Origin: Diphasiastrum complanatum
Taxonomy: Eukaryota; Streptophyta; Lycopodiopsida; Lycopodiales; Lycopodiaceae
Direction of reading: 5' to 3'
Assembly: GCA_029204225.1 (NCBI GenBank)
Contig: MU833418.1
Coordinates: 1 to 56,682, forward strand
DNA: 56,682 nt
A program made the translations under genes and the position numbers. The notes beneath the pieces were generated by a model. It ran no database searches, was not told the DNA's origin, and saw only the letters and a list, made by a program, of their open reading frames with translations. Of the stretch, positions 22,181 to 33,263 are shown one piece after another. The number at the start of each line of letters is the position of its first letter. Positions within the stretch are counted from its first letter, which is position 1.

Positions 22181-22403
22181 GGTAACCACCATTTTGAGGT
22201 CGTTACCACAAATAATCCAAGTCCCAAGCAGCGAGCGACGAAGGTCACAAATTGTTTGGGGACTCCATTATGAGTGGTAATGCTTCTTGGTTTTCAAGGG
22301 AGGCTCGAACTTGGGACCAAAGAAACTTTGGATGCCAAGCTAACCAACTAGGCCAACCCCTTTGGGTTATGAGTGGTAATGGCCCAACCCATACGCCACT
22401 ACC
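22181..22403. mobile_element. Small inverted-repeat element, copy 2 (interrupted)
   Basis: After removing the tRNA-like insert and one target copy, about 124 bp align with 49323-49434. Shared features: GGTAA start, GTTACCACAAATAAT block, CAGCGAGCGACGAAGGTCAC, TTTGGGGACTCC, GAGTGGTAATGG and a final CACTACC. The outer ends and the inner TTACCA...TGGTAA blocks are inverted repeats, so a single strand could fold on itself. No protein is encoded; it is MITE-like. Confidence 0.7.
22283..22366 (-). mobile_element. 84-bp tRNA-derived retroposon (SINE-like)
   Basis: On the minus strand the insert carries a perfect Pol III A box (TGGCCTAGTTGG, 22344-22355) and B box (GTTCGAGCC, 22302-22310) at tRNA-like spacing. 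It is bounded by perfect 15-bp direct repeats TTATGAGTGGTAATG at 22268-22282 and 22367-22381, the mark of target-primed insertion. The cloverleaf stems are poor, so it is not a working tRNA gene. It is short for a SINE and its 3' tail (TTGAAAACCAAGAAG) is not a clean poly(A). Confidence 0.75.
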
Positions 22404-22413
22404 TTACATAATT

Positions 22414-22418
<5 letters not shown>

Positions 22419-22488
<70 letters not shown>
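22419..22488. repeat. (CT)n microsatellite
   Basis: An uninterrupted CT tract of about 70 bp just beyond the small inverted-repeat element. Confidence 0.95.
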
Positions 22489-22489
<1 letters not shown>

Positions 22490-23875
22490 AGCAAGCAACA
22501 GGGCTCTCTCTTTGCTTAGGCCGCAGGGTCTCGCACAGAGCATAAAATGAATTAAATTACAATTACATACTCCATAGGTATGTTTTGGAGCTCATATGAC
22601 AAGACTCCTATATGTCCCTTCAGGACAAAAATGGAGATTGGAGTGTGGGCCATCTATGTCACACCAACTACTTGTACATCAATGCATAAGTGCGCAACCA
22701 TAGTCAATTTGTACATCAATGCATATAACTATGCAACCATAGTCAATTTTCTTGATAGATAGGCTAAGAGCTCTTCCCCATGCAACGAAGATCTCAAAAC
22801 TGGATCCAGTATGCTATTCCGCTTAGGAGTGGGTTTAGAGGGTGGAAAGGAGGGCCCTCTGAAGCCATTACCCAGTGGAGAAAGATTGTGAAGTTTCCAC
22901 GAGGATATAAACTTCATAAAGATGGAGGGAATAACAGGGAATAATTGGATGTTTCTTATGCATAAGGACTACCTCTTATAGATCCCTTTGTGCACAAATG
23001 CTTAGATTCAAGGATTTTGGGCTTGTTCCTTTGTGCACAATAAATAGATTATGGATTTGGTCACAAATTTCAAGGCTACCACAATGATTCCACAAGAACC
23101 ATGCTTATACACCTAGTTATGCAATAGGGACGCTTTTAACATCCTCCAATGATTTACGCGAAGATTAATGTTTGATGAAACTTGAGATTAGGTATGGATA
23201 CTATGAAGAAAATATACCCAATCAAAGTTCCAACAAAATGAAAAGCATTTCCAAGCTTTGAAATCAATTGTACAAGTTAAAAGTTGTTATATGTTGAATA
23301 ATAGCATATCCATGGTGAGCAAGATTGGTGGGTTCCTCTTCGAATAGACAAGGCTCAAATCATGAATCATGGTTGTTACTCTAATTTTTTTTTAAAAGTC
23401 TCATGTTTTAACCTTGATTTGGCCTATATGAAGGTGTATAGTGCAAATTTGTAGTGATATCATAGAATGTTGCAAAAGTCTCCCACCATATTCTAGATAT
23501 GAACTAGTGTTGTTTGCCATGATCAAAGCGAGGGCCAAAATGGTAGTTGATGGTGGAGAAGAGATCATTTTGAGGAGCTTAGTGAGAATAGGGCTAAGTC
23601 ATCTTGTCACATGTTTTAAGAAACAACTCCAAGCAGTTGAGAGAATCAATAGCAAAAGATAATAGTGATGCTACAGAAACATTATAAAGAAGGAAGGCCA
23701 AGTGTGTGAATGAAATACATGTATGGAATATTGTTAAGGTTAGAACATTTCTAGTAAATAAATTTCAAATACTTTTGTTAGAGTAATAAGAATTTATTAG
23801 ATTCATTTGAATCTAGGTTGTTTAAATTGTGTTCCTATTGCCCATACTCAACAAGAGATAGCAAATGTCATGTGC
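22489..23875. other. No gene recognised
   Basis: A short local repeat (TAGTCAATTTGTACATCAATG against TAGTCAATTTTC, 22700-22752) and an unrecognised 73-residue frame at 23441-23662 (plus) are the only structures seen. Confidence 0.4.
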
Positions 23876-23879
23876 TCAG

Positions 23880-24220
23880 GTTCACACGGAAGGAAGTGGG
23901 GGAGGGGGGGGCCTCGCATCTCAGAGGCACGGTGGCCATTTGGCCCCGGTGCGCCCTCAACCACATGTTTTTTTTTTTTTAAATGGCTGCCCTGGCACCA
24001 TGTGTTTGGCACATTTTTGGGATTCCTGGAGGCAAATTTATAAGCAAACATGCACTAGTGTGTGCCTGGGTGTGTAGGTGCCTTGCGCCACCCAGAGGCC
24101 CTACCCGACGCCATTCCGCGCATGGTGTCCAGCCACTGGGCCGGGGCCAAACACTAAACACGCGTGGCCCCATGCTTTAACGCCCCAACGAAAAAGGGTG
24201 GGTGGGGGGGGGGGCATGAG
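23880..24220. repeat. GC-rich island
   Basis: A sharply GC-rich stretch in AT-rich surroundings, with G runs at about 23897-23910 and 24202-24213, a T run at 23968-23980 and several GGCCCC/GGGGCC motifs. Overlapping open frames on both strands reflect composition and show no domain. It is likely a foreign repeat insertion. Confidence 0.5.
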
Positions 24221-25190
24221 TTATGTTACAGTTGGTCCAACAAAGGCCATCTTTGGGGCAACCTGAATTGGATTGTTTCAAGTCTGGCTTACGCCCATGC
24301 CGTGTTCAGCATCTTTGAATTTTCAGGCTGACGTGTAAGTAGAGAATACGCCCTTCACGAAATAAATGAATTTCACGTGTGGGGTCTGCTTTTTAAACAA
24401 ATACACATATTACGGAAAGGCTTACCTGAATAGTATTTTGTTATCAATTCATTTTGAAACAGGACGAGTGCAATTTCGGAGTGCCCTGCACAAATGGAAA
24501 AATGACGTTTGTTTATTGAGTAATCAAGCCTATAGGTTGCCAAGAACGTCCAAGTACGTCTGCTAGTGCCTGGGAGTAATGGGCGACACATGGGGAAATC
24601 ATATATCTTGGGATAATCAAATTACACAAATGATGATGAGATAGTCTGAAAATCACATATTTCAATACTGCAAAAACCCAGTGTCAATTATATGGACTTT
24701 CGCCAAAGGATTCAATATCAGAATTTTTGCTCTATTGAAGTCTATTCTGGTGGCTTTTTTGTTTTCTAAATGCGCTTACGGATTAACAGTGGCAAAGCCT
24801 GATTGGCCAATCTTATATAAAAGTCTTTGATTAACTTGTATTGAATAACCAACGTTGAGACGAGCACTATACAGTGTAACTGTGTACACAAGATACAACA
24901 AGAACATTAGACTCTATCATCGGGACAAAGAGTATTAGGCTACAACCTCGAAACAATAATCGTGTACTAAAATGTAGGGCATGTCGTGTTAAAGGCTTGA
25001 GTATAATTTGTAAAATCATAAGCGACTCATATGGTTTGAGTGTGGCATCACAGCAATTACCACGTTGGTATGGAGGAAAATCTTCTGGTACTCTTTTTCG
25101 TTGTACGTACCTTCCAATACAAGATCTTCTTGTATGTGCTTCAAAATTAAATATTATAATATGTGCTTGAAAATTAAACATTATATGTAT
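24221..25190. other. No gene recognised; CCAAT and TATA-like motifs at 24805-24825
   Basis: GGCCAATC followed by TTATATAAAAG looks like a promoter or LTR core, but no downstream gene or LTR boundary supports it. Confidence 0.3.
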
Positions 25191-25192
25191 AG

Positions 25193-25285
25193 GGTAAGGC
25201 CCCCTCCGGGCCTGGAGGCACCCGAGGGCGGCAACCCGAGGTGCCTCCCAGGTGCGGAAGGTCCCCGGGCGGGGGCCTTCCCTTG
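25193..25285. repeat. GC-rich foldback element
   Basis: Nested inverted repeats: GGAGGCACCCGAGG pairs with CCCGAGGTGCCTCC around a GGCGGCAA centre, and AAGGCCCCC near 25195 pairs with GGGGGCCTT near 25274. This would form a stable hairpin of about 85 bp in AT-rich DNA. No coding content. Confidence 0.65.
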
Positions 25286-25654
25286 CCGTGACAACCACTT
25301 GAATTTTTTTTTTTTGTTTTTTGCTAAAAATAGCCAACGTTTTACCAATAATAGTATGTTTAAGGTTTAAGTTTTTTAAAAATAACAAAATTGTATATTT
25401 TAATAATAATAAGAGTACCTTACAAAGTGTAATGCACTTATTATGTGTCTAAAAATAGTAAAGATGCATTACACATTTATTACTTGTCCAAATCTTGAAA
25501 TAATAAATGCAGGTGTGATATTGTGACTTTTAAAGCTTCACATAAATAAACTGTAATGTATTGCTTTGAAAACGTTTTTTGAGCTATTTTATTTTTGCAA
25601 GTGAGTATAAGATTAGTACATTTTTACAAATGTACTATACACAAAAGAAAGGTA

Positions 25655-25755
25655 TAAAAGCACATATGTCAGCTCCACAAAGGGGTAAAATTAAAGGAGG
25701 TTATAAAAGCAGATCTGTCAACTCCACAAAGGGGTAAAGCTAAAGCTGAAAGATC
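25655..25755. repeat. Tandem duplication, ~51-bp unit
   Basis: TATAAAAGCACATATGTCAG and TATAAAAGCAGATCTGTCAA start two units that both continue CTCCACAAAGGGGTAAA. Confidence 0.85.
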
Positions 25756-26889
25756 CGCTGTATGGCAAAGTTGTTGATTGTGACCGGCAAGGCGCAAGCT
25801 TGAATTTCAACCGCTACATCTTTGGAGCTTGTTTCTTGACATGGCGTTGCCAAGGTGTATAACTACTAGTTGTGTAACTCTATATACAAAAAAAACTTAA
25901 AGACATTAGGTTTTTCTAATAGCTTGATTGTTAATGTTGGTAGCCTCACACTGAGTTATTCCTCATTACCTCATTAACATCTCTAGTATAATTTTGACAA
26001 TGGATCAAACATCTTGACAAAGGACTACGTGCGCCATTGGCATATAACAAGCTTCGCATTGTTTTTCCAAATAATGTATACATTATGGACTTCTTGGACA
26101 TTTTAGCAGCTTCAAGGTTGATTGGCCCATCTTGAAGCCCCTCTTGTACTGCTACAAGCTCATCATTACTCACATCTTCAATATTTCATCTCTCCCCACA
26201 CAACAAGATTTATTTTAGTAAAAAATCCAGAGGTAATTGAATATGGCTCTACAAATGCTAAACAAAGAGCAAATGTATAGTACTTATTTCCTTCCTTGAT
26301 TGTAAATGGCACCTTGTTATAAATCCTATACAAGGCCACTAAACCTTGCACTTGTAGAAACTTAGATAGATAATTCATAGCCAACCTTTCAAGTAAATAA
26401 TATACTTGGATTAAGGCTTGTTATCAAACTTGAAAATATAGTTGATAGTGGCTTTTGCATTTGTGTATTTCCCAAAGCCTCTCTTGTTGCTTGTAGAGAA
26501 GCATTCTCAACATCCATATACTGACAAGCATGTGGCTCCTCAACCTGTTTCCTCATTCTAAGGAAGTTCTGTTATTTCAAACATGACTCGGGTACTCTCC
26601 TACATACAAGAAACCAAAAGATGTGTTGGCAACCCAAGAAGAGACTCAATGGTAGCTTTGGTTTCGTTTTTTCTATGATCTCTAATTCTTACCATGACTA
26701 GCATAATCAGGTGTGTTTCAAACCTACTAAACTAAAAAGTTGATCTGATGTTGGCATCCAACTATTGAAACTATTTGTGGCTGGCTCCATCTACAAAATT
26801 TGCTAGCATTGTCTTTTTAAAAGGCCGCCATGGCCAAACACAAATGATTGTAATAAGATGATATATCTGTATTTCTTGTTCTATTAACT
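25756..26889. other. No gene identified; possible decayed coding sequence on the minus strand
   Basis: Two adjacent minus-strand frames (26384-26178 and 26173-25946) and weak continuations up to about 26620 look protein-like, for example LSKFLQVQGLVALYRIYNKV, but I do not recognise the family. It may be an old transposon gene. Confidence 0.25.
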
Positions 26890-27097
26890 TGTTGAATTGG
26901 TAATGTTGGTGACCATTCCATTGCTTGTGTTTATTGTGTAGGTGATGCACAAATTATAGGTAGCCTTGGTGTTGTGCTTGTGACAATTGAATTGGTGATG
27001 TTGGAGGAAGTATGACCATTCCGTTGCTTGTGTTTATTGTGTAGATGATGCACAAATTATAGGTAGCCTTGGTGTTGTGCTTGTGACAATTGGCATT
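26890..27097. repeat. Tandem duplication, 103-bp unit, two copies
   Basis: GACCATTCCATTGCTTGTGT (26911) recurs as GACCATTCCGTTGCTTGTGT (27014), each followed by near-identical sequence ending CTTGTGACAATTG. Confidence 0.92.
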
Positions 27098-27574
27098 GGC
27101 CACCAATATTAGATTTTTGTGCAACATTATGCTAATAATCTTGTGTTCTCCGGTTTTTTAGATTGATCATGCATTATGATGCATTGTATTTTTCATGTTG
27201 CATAGTTGGAAAATGCATTTGAGCATTCCAAATGTTGCCTTATCAATGGACATACATTGAATGTATGATTCTCTACATAGTAAGGACACCACACACTTAG
27301 ATGGTTGTAAAAAAAGGTCAATGATAGCTCTTATACTTTTTTATTTTCTCTTGAGGATGTAGACCTTAGATTAGAAACTTTTTACAAAAGATACATAGAA
27401 AAACATAATTTATAGAAGCATAAGTTTATCCTCCTCTTTAAAAAGGAGTAGGGGGGAGATGACAAAATCACCATTTCCAAATTCCCTACAATTTCTATCT
27501 AACCAAATGTTCCAAAGGTAATGACTCGAATACATTGCTAGAAAGCATTAACAATAATATCATCAAAAGTAATA
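27098..27574. other. No gene recognised
   Basis: AT-rich sequence without a supported feature, ending at the chromovirus LTR piece. Confidence 0.4.
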
Positions 27575-28095
27575 TCATTCAGCAGTAAACCTATGTGGCT
27601 GAATGTAAAGAGAAGCACCTCCAAGATCTTGCTTACAAGACACACACAAAGGACTGACAGTGGAGCCAAACCACCCAACCATGCAGATGCTAATGATCAA
27701 TCTCCAATAGCATGTCGCCCGTGCTAGGGAATCAAATGCAGGTGTATATACAGTAATCTGGAATTGAAAACTCACGACGAGAATGGGAGTAGGGCAAGTT
27801 TCACCAAGAGGAAATAGCCCTTGTCTTACATGTGCATGTGTCCATGCAACTATACAACATTCTCATACATGCAGTTCATTACTATTGATACTCTACACCA
27901 TGCCAATAGTCGTCCTAACCCATGCAATAGCTCCACAAGTCACAATATGTGTGACTGGGTCCTCACAAGGGTTTTAATTACATTTCTGGCCTAGTTCGGA
28001 ATAACGAGACATAACCAATAAACTCAAGTATTGGAGTACCATGTATCCAAGTCTAGGACTATACCGAATCCTATATACAGGACGTGGACGTAACA
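27575..28095 (-). mobile_element. Chromovirus-type LTR, copy B (5' portion only)
   Basis: The minus strand begins TGTTACGTCCACG at 28095, directly after the polypurine tract, and aligns with the same end of copies A and C through GGATACATGG, the cap-like region near 27780 and the CCAAGATCTTG block at 27623. It stops at about 27575, so roughly three quarters of the LTR is missing. Confidence 0.7.
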
Positions 28096-28109
28096 TTCTT
28101 CCCCCCTTG
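28096..28109 (-). promoter_or_regulatory. Polypurine tract
   Basis: CAAGGGGGGAAGAA on the minus strand immediately precedes the LTR start TGTTACG. It primes plus-strand synthesis in LTR retroelements. Confidence 0.8.
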
Positions 28110-28370
28110 AACTGGTTCTGTCCTCAAAACAACAAAGAAAATCATGAACCGTTTCTTTAACTTTCAATATTTACCAAGAAAAATTATTATCCTTAGTTTG
28201 ATTTACATATCAAAAAAGTACTCAGAGATAAAACTAATTTTCAATCGTTAATCTTTGGCCTGGAGTACAAACTTAGGTTTGTTAAATACACTACTCGATA
28301 AATTTTTCCATATGGGTTTCACTCCTTACAAGTTAGTAGCATCACCTTCATGAAAAACACTTATATTAAA
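28110..28370 (-). pseudogene. Chromovirus pol 3' end relic
   Basis: This corresponds in position, and roughly in sequence, to the end of pol before the polypurine tract in copy C and at 55500-55700 in the 49.6-56.2 kb element (shared TTATCTCTGAGTAC and AATATTGAAAGTTAAAG on the coding strand). No reading frame survives. Confidence 0.5.
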
Positions 28371-28880
28371 TGTGAGAAATTTCAACTAGTTTTGCTAGTT
28401 TGGTCGTATTTGTATATTTGCAATTGAGGCTAATTTTCATATTAGACTTAGAGTTTGACTTTTCAAAGTTATATTAGTCTAAAAGCATTTGAATAAACAC
28501 ATTTTGAAAGTGTGGGAAAGTGTAGTACACGAGTTTTAGAGATTCAAGTTTGAATGTGGAGAAATTTGAATCTAGTCCACACTAATGCTAGGATTTTTGT
28601 TATGAAGGGAAGCCAAACTCATCAATGAGTCATGGATCTGCTATATATGGTAATACACTCATGGGAAGAGACACATTCTCTCTCTCTTATCTCACTTCAT
28701 GCTTATACATGAGTTCTCTTGGGTTCATCTATCCATTGGTGCACTATATTTGTAATATCTTGCAATCTTGTGTGTAGAATGCTTATTTTATGTTATTTTC
28801 GGATCCACACGTGTGAAATCCAGTAGCTTACTATTTTTTTATGCACAACAACTTCATCATATCATATGTTCTACAAATAG
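28371..28880 (+). mobile_element. Copia-type LTR, copy i (plus orientation, 3' truncated)
   Basis: It starts TGTGAGAAATTTCAACTAG and matches the reverse complement of 30523-31160 across ATTAGACTTAGAG, TTTTCAAAG, TTTGAATAAAC and the CACACGTGTG palindrome. Its end is cut off and runs directly into pol sequence. Confidence 0.7.
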
Positions 28881-29790
28881 GAATGTTCATTTGTAGGATG
28901 TTTTGTTCATACCTTCCATTACCAAGGTAAATGTGGAGATGCTTGCATGATCAAAAGGAAGGATGTCTTGATTGCAAAAGGTAAAAGGCAAGGGACGTTG
29001 TTCAAACTAGATGCTTGTGTTATTGCTAACCAAGTTGGATGTGTTGCAAGTGAGCAAATACATATTCAAGAGGTTTGGCATAAAAGGCTGAACTTCAAGT
29101 CATTGGAGGTAATGGCTAAGAAGCAAGTTGTGATTGGTCTACCGAGAACCTTAACTAGCATCAATCATGTTTGTGAGTCTTGTGATTTGTCAAAGTCACA
29201 TAGAATACCTTATACTAGATCTACATCTAGATCTACAAAGCCTTTTCAAGTTGTACATTCGATATTCATGGAATTACTACAATTAGCATAAGTCTAGCTA
29301 AGATGTATGTTACTTTCATTGATGATTTTAGTAGATTTTGTTGGATCTATTTACTAAAGAGCAAAGATGAAGTGTATGATGTCTATGTTAAGTTCAAGAA
29401 TGCAAGGGAGAACAAATTTTCTACAAAGATCAAATGCTTCCTAGAGTGACAATGGTGGAGAGTACATATCTACCAAGTTTAAGGCTTTTTGTAATGAGCA
29501 TGGGATCAAGAGGGAGTACAACTCTAAGGACACCACAACAAAATGGAGTGGCCAAGAGGAAGAATAAAACTTTATGTGAAAGTGCCAAAGCCATGAGGTT
29601 AGGTGCTAATCTTCCAAAACCATTTTGGGATCAAGCTTTGTTGTGTGCTAACTTTCTATGCAATAGGTGGTTGAGCGCTATATTGGATGGAAGAAGACCT
29701 TTTGAGATGCTATTCAAGAGGAGGTCGAGTGTCAACTTTCTTAAAACTTTTGGATATACCCTCTTGTCAGACCTCACTTAATCTTGTTGT
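28881..29790 (+). pseudogene. Ty1/copia pre-integrase and integrase core
   Basis: From about 28937 the plus strand encodes a GAG-pre-integrase region (DVLIAKGKRQGTLFKLDA, WHKRLNFKSLEVM) with the zinc-binding CESCDLSKSHR. The integrase core follows near 29300 with FIDDFSRFCWIYLL (first catalytic Asp) and a frameshifted SDNGGEYISTKF (second Asp) near 29442. The expected GVAERKN motif reads GVAKRKN, so the third acidic residue is Lys. PFWDQALLCANFLCNR follows and similarity ends near 29780. Stops and frameshifts disrupt it. The matching minus-strand protein (ILVARGNRQGRLFKLDA) is in the relic at 34640-36363, so both belong to one family. Confidence 0.85.
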
Positions 29791-30506
29791 ATTGCTGGTC
29801 TCTCCTCCAAACCTACAACAATATCCAAAACATCATTCATCTCAAGAAGTGAGTTTATCCTCACTTTTCATAATAAATAGTTACTTGAGGTAAGCTATAT
29901 TGGCTTCCAAAATGACTCCAATTGAGGTTGCCATGTAGCAATGACCTGATCTTCTTTTTCAACCTGTTTCAATGCACAAAGCACTCCTTTGAACAACAAC
30001 AAATGCTTTCAAAAGAAATCACAAAAGTTTAAAACTATCTCAAAATTCTCTTCTAGCACTTATATCAAGCAAATCAACACATGATCTATCCTCAATCTAA
30101 TGACTTTTGCCACTTACTAAGATCAAAACACACTCAAATGAAGTCCAGCAACCTCACTATCTAGAGATCCAATCAAAATTAGGGTTTTGACAAAATCATA
30201 AAAAATTAACTATTCCAAATCTACATGAAAATGCTGAAAATTTGATATGCAATCTATTAGCCACCACTAAGGCTGATCCAATGATCCAAAAATCAGCCAA
30301 ATCTAGTATGTGAAATCAAAAATCGAAATTGATCAAGTTTGAAAACTTATATAGGGTTTTGATCTACAAAATATCCGATCTACAAAATATCCAATCTACA
30401 AAAGCAAAAAACTCAATTTTGGTGTAGAGCCCCTCTAGCATTCTCTAGCCTTGATATCTTCACCAAATCATTGATAGATCTGATTTCCTCCTTCATAACC
30501 TGAAAC
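29791..30506 (-). mobile_element. Copia leader region (minus orientation)
   Basis: Non-coding sequence directly downstream of the primer site at 30507-30522 on the minus strand, where leader sequence is expected. It meets plus-strand pol near 29790-29890, so the two halves are oriented against each other. Confidence 0.45.
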
Positions 30507-30522
30507 ACAAGATCTAATACCA
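30507..30522 (-). promoter_or_regulatory. Retrotransposon primer-binding site
   Basis: TGGTATTAGATCTTGT on the minus strand, abutting the LTR end ...CTTTCACA. Confidence 0.75.
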
Positions 30523-31160
30523 TGTGAAAGATTTCAGATCATTAAGATCCAATACACTTGAAAGATCTTTGGTTAGAAAGAGAAATACGCTACCAGTCTC
30601 ACCAATGTAGAAAAATCAGCATCTACACACAAAATGAGATGCAAACACTAATAGAACTTGATCAAACTTGAATGAAATGATAAAGTACTATTTTTGTCCA
30701 TACAAAACCAGCAAGCTCCTATATCTCACACGGGTGGATCCAAAAATAACAAATATAGATCATTCTACACATAAAATTGCATGCAATCACAAGTATAATG
30801 CACCAATGGATAGTAGAGCCGAAGAAAACCATGTATAAGCATGAAATGAGATAGAGAAGAGAGAAGATCACTCTCTCCATGAGTTACATTCTTTTATAAC
30901 AGTTTCAAACCCTATTTAGCCACTTGGCTTTCCCTCCAAAATGCTAACCCTACTATTTTTGGGTCTAGATTCACATTCAAATTTGAATCTACTCAAACTC
31001 GCCTTCTAACTTTCCCACAATTTCAAAAAGCGTTTATTCAAATGACGTTTAGACTAATGAGCTTTGAAAAGTCAATCTCTAAGTCTAAAAACAAAGTTGG
31101 CCTCAATATGCCAAATATGAAAATATAGCAAATATGATCAAACTAGTTGAATCTTTCACA
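30523..31160 (-). mobile_element. Copia-type LTR, copy ii (638 bp)
   Basis: Both ends are visible: plus strand TGTGAAAGAT at 30523 and ATCTTTCACA at 31160, a perfect inverted terminus. A primer site follows on the minus side. The high end lies inside the protease region of another copia (after KEVLYV), so this LTR probably inserted there. Copies i and iii share the termini and much of the body. Confidence 0.85.
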
Positions 31161-32285
31161 TAAAGTACCTCCTTGATTCTCCTACTTTTGCCATCAGGTA
31201 GTTGGATGGAAATGGTGCCTATCCCCTTGATCTTGCACACATCACCATTTGCTTGTGAAATAGACGTTCCATTGTCCAACTCTTTCAAGCTACTAAACCA
31301 ATCTTTATTACTTGTCATGTGTCTTGTGGCTCCCGAGTCAATGTACCACGCTTGATCATCTTCATTGGATGACAATGCTGATATGAAGATGCCAGAATCT
31401 TCAATTTCACCTTCGGCGACAAGGTTACCTGCTTGTTTTGGTTTTCCCTTGCCTGATTCCGCCAAAAATTTTCAACACTCGCTTTTCCAATGGCTCTTTT
31501 TGCCGCAATGGAAGCATTTGCTCTTCTTCTTGGTCTTGCTAGATGATCTCTCATCCTCAAAGGAGTCTTGGCAAATTGCTACTTAGATTTCTTCTACCCC
31601 TTGTCTTTGCCTTGTTTTTGGTGTGTCGCAAGTGCTTGATCATCAGTATTTTGATGTCTAACTTTCACCATCTCTCGTCGTTGCTCCTCCTACATCGAGA
31701 TTCCTATGAGCTTGGGATCTTTCTCTTGATGCTATCCTACTTACAAACATCTAATAAGGTTCTACAATGCCGCACAATGCACTAGCTCAACATCACGTAT
31801 GCGCTCACCAATATAATGTAGTTCATCTCTCATTGTCTTGATTTTGGTCATATAAGTTTGAATGTGCTCTCCTTGTTTCATTCGGGCACTGTTCAGCTTT
31901 GACTTCAGAATAATCCTATATGGATTTGACGTCTCAAGCTACTCCTTCAACACATCCCATGCCTGTTTATGTCTAATGGTCACTTATGTGGATAATGATG
32001 TGGCCTTTCACTGATAAGCTCTCCTCACATTTCTATCGAACACTTTAATGTCGACTTCATTTGGTAGTCTTCTCTCATCACCTGTGATGACATCCCATAG
32101 TTTTTTCTCTATCAGTATGTTTTACATTTTGAATTTCCACACCGCATAGTTAGAAATCCCGTCCAATTTGCTATTTTCACTCAAAATGAGCTCTCTCATG
32201 TTTGTCATCCCAAAATTGCCTAAAACTGCAACCGTAGGCTAAAAGAAGTGTTCTGAGTACAATGGCTAATTTTGATGACCTACTA
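31161..32285 (-). pseudogene. Ty1/copia gag and protease, decayed
   Basis: Reading the minus strand from about 32265, MTNMRELILSENSKLDGISN and YAVWKFKM open a copia gag, followed by KLWDVITGDERRLPNEVDIK, then KTMRDELHYIGERIRDVEL. A zinc-knuckle region (GHWKREC-like, frameshifted) lies near 31500, and the protease active-site motif AWYIDSGATRHMTSN near 31340. Several stops sit where Gln or Trp is expected. The sequence ends at KEVLYV where LTR copy ii begins. Gag would form the particle and the protease would mature it; neither works here. Confidence 0.85.
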
Positions 32286-33243
32286 GAATTTCACACTAGG
32301 GCGTCCTGTTGCTTAGGTGGCGTTTCGCAAGCCAAGTCACTTTCCAAACGTGAAATGCTTTTTACCTCACACTCCTAACAACCCACTCTCTGAAAGGGGC
32401 AAAAGAGATTTGAGGTCCACTGAGCGCATTCTCCACTACAATCACTCTATTTTGCGATACCATACTTGCAGGTACAGTCCGAGTGCCTTTTGTTTGGAGG
32501 GTATAGCCCTTCATTTGGCCCAAATAGACTAAAGGAGATGAAAATAAGGGCTCTTTGAGTTTTTGAACTATTTTTTTAGTGTGAAGAAACTTCACCTTTC
32601 AAAAAACTTGGGACCCAACTTTTACTTCAAATATTGTCTTTAGGGCCGTTCTAACCCTCTTCAAGCCCATCCCATGGCTGATTTCGATCTAATGGCCTAT
32701 TTCACCTAGCTTCCACCGTGGATTCAACTCTCCTAAGATCCGATGGAGGATACTCTTTTGGCGTGATGATGGACCGCCCTCCAGCCACTACACGTCTTTG
32801 TGCACTGAGTACCCTCTCGAGTGAGGGTGCGTGACTCCCTTCTCCTCCTCTTCTCTCACCTGCTGATTTTTTAGCGATGGCAGCCAGCTAAGATCCGATC
32901 CAACATCTTCTCTCTGCCACGACCCACGGTGGCCTTCCACAATCAGGCTTGTTTTGCTAGGGTGCCCCATACATGCTTTTACAGCTTCAGAATTGCCCAT
33001 CTGGAGAGAAAGATCAACGCTTTTGAGTTTCCAAACCCTAGGCCAGGGTTTTCCTCGCCAGTATTGATCTTGGCTGGTTGTTTACAGCTCTCTGGCTGGG
33101 CAATTCAACTGCTCCAAGATTGCCCTTGTGCAAGCTATCCACTGCTTCAATCAATTCTTAAAATGATGTCCATTTGGATGCACACCAACTGCGAACACAA
33201 ATCAACAACCTCTTTACGGAATTTCAAAATTCCATTTTTCTAA
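32286..33243 (-). mobile_element. Probable 5' leader/LTR region of the copia at 31.2-32.3 kb
   Basis: It lies upstream of gag on the minus strand and has no coding signal. TATGGTATCGCAAAATAG near 32450 resembles a decayed primer site, and the stretch around 33000-33060 (CCTAGGGTTTGGAAACTC) resembles a transcript leader. No second LTR was found to confirm this. Confidence 0.35.
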
Positions 33244-33263
33244 TTTTAACCAAACAATAAATG

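Noticed and set aside
23865-24266. Several overlapping Pro/Gly-rich frames on both strands
   Set aside because: Open frames arise from high GC content; they overlap on both strands and show no domain or start context.
24805-24830. Promoter with CCAAT and TATA motifs
   Set aside because: No gene or LTR boundary lies downstream, and such motifs are common in AT-rich DNA.
25725-25800. Possible tRNA-like sequence (TGGCAAAGTTGTTG ... AAGCTTGAATTTC)
   Set aside because: The B box is poor, no target duplication was found, and the stems do not pair.
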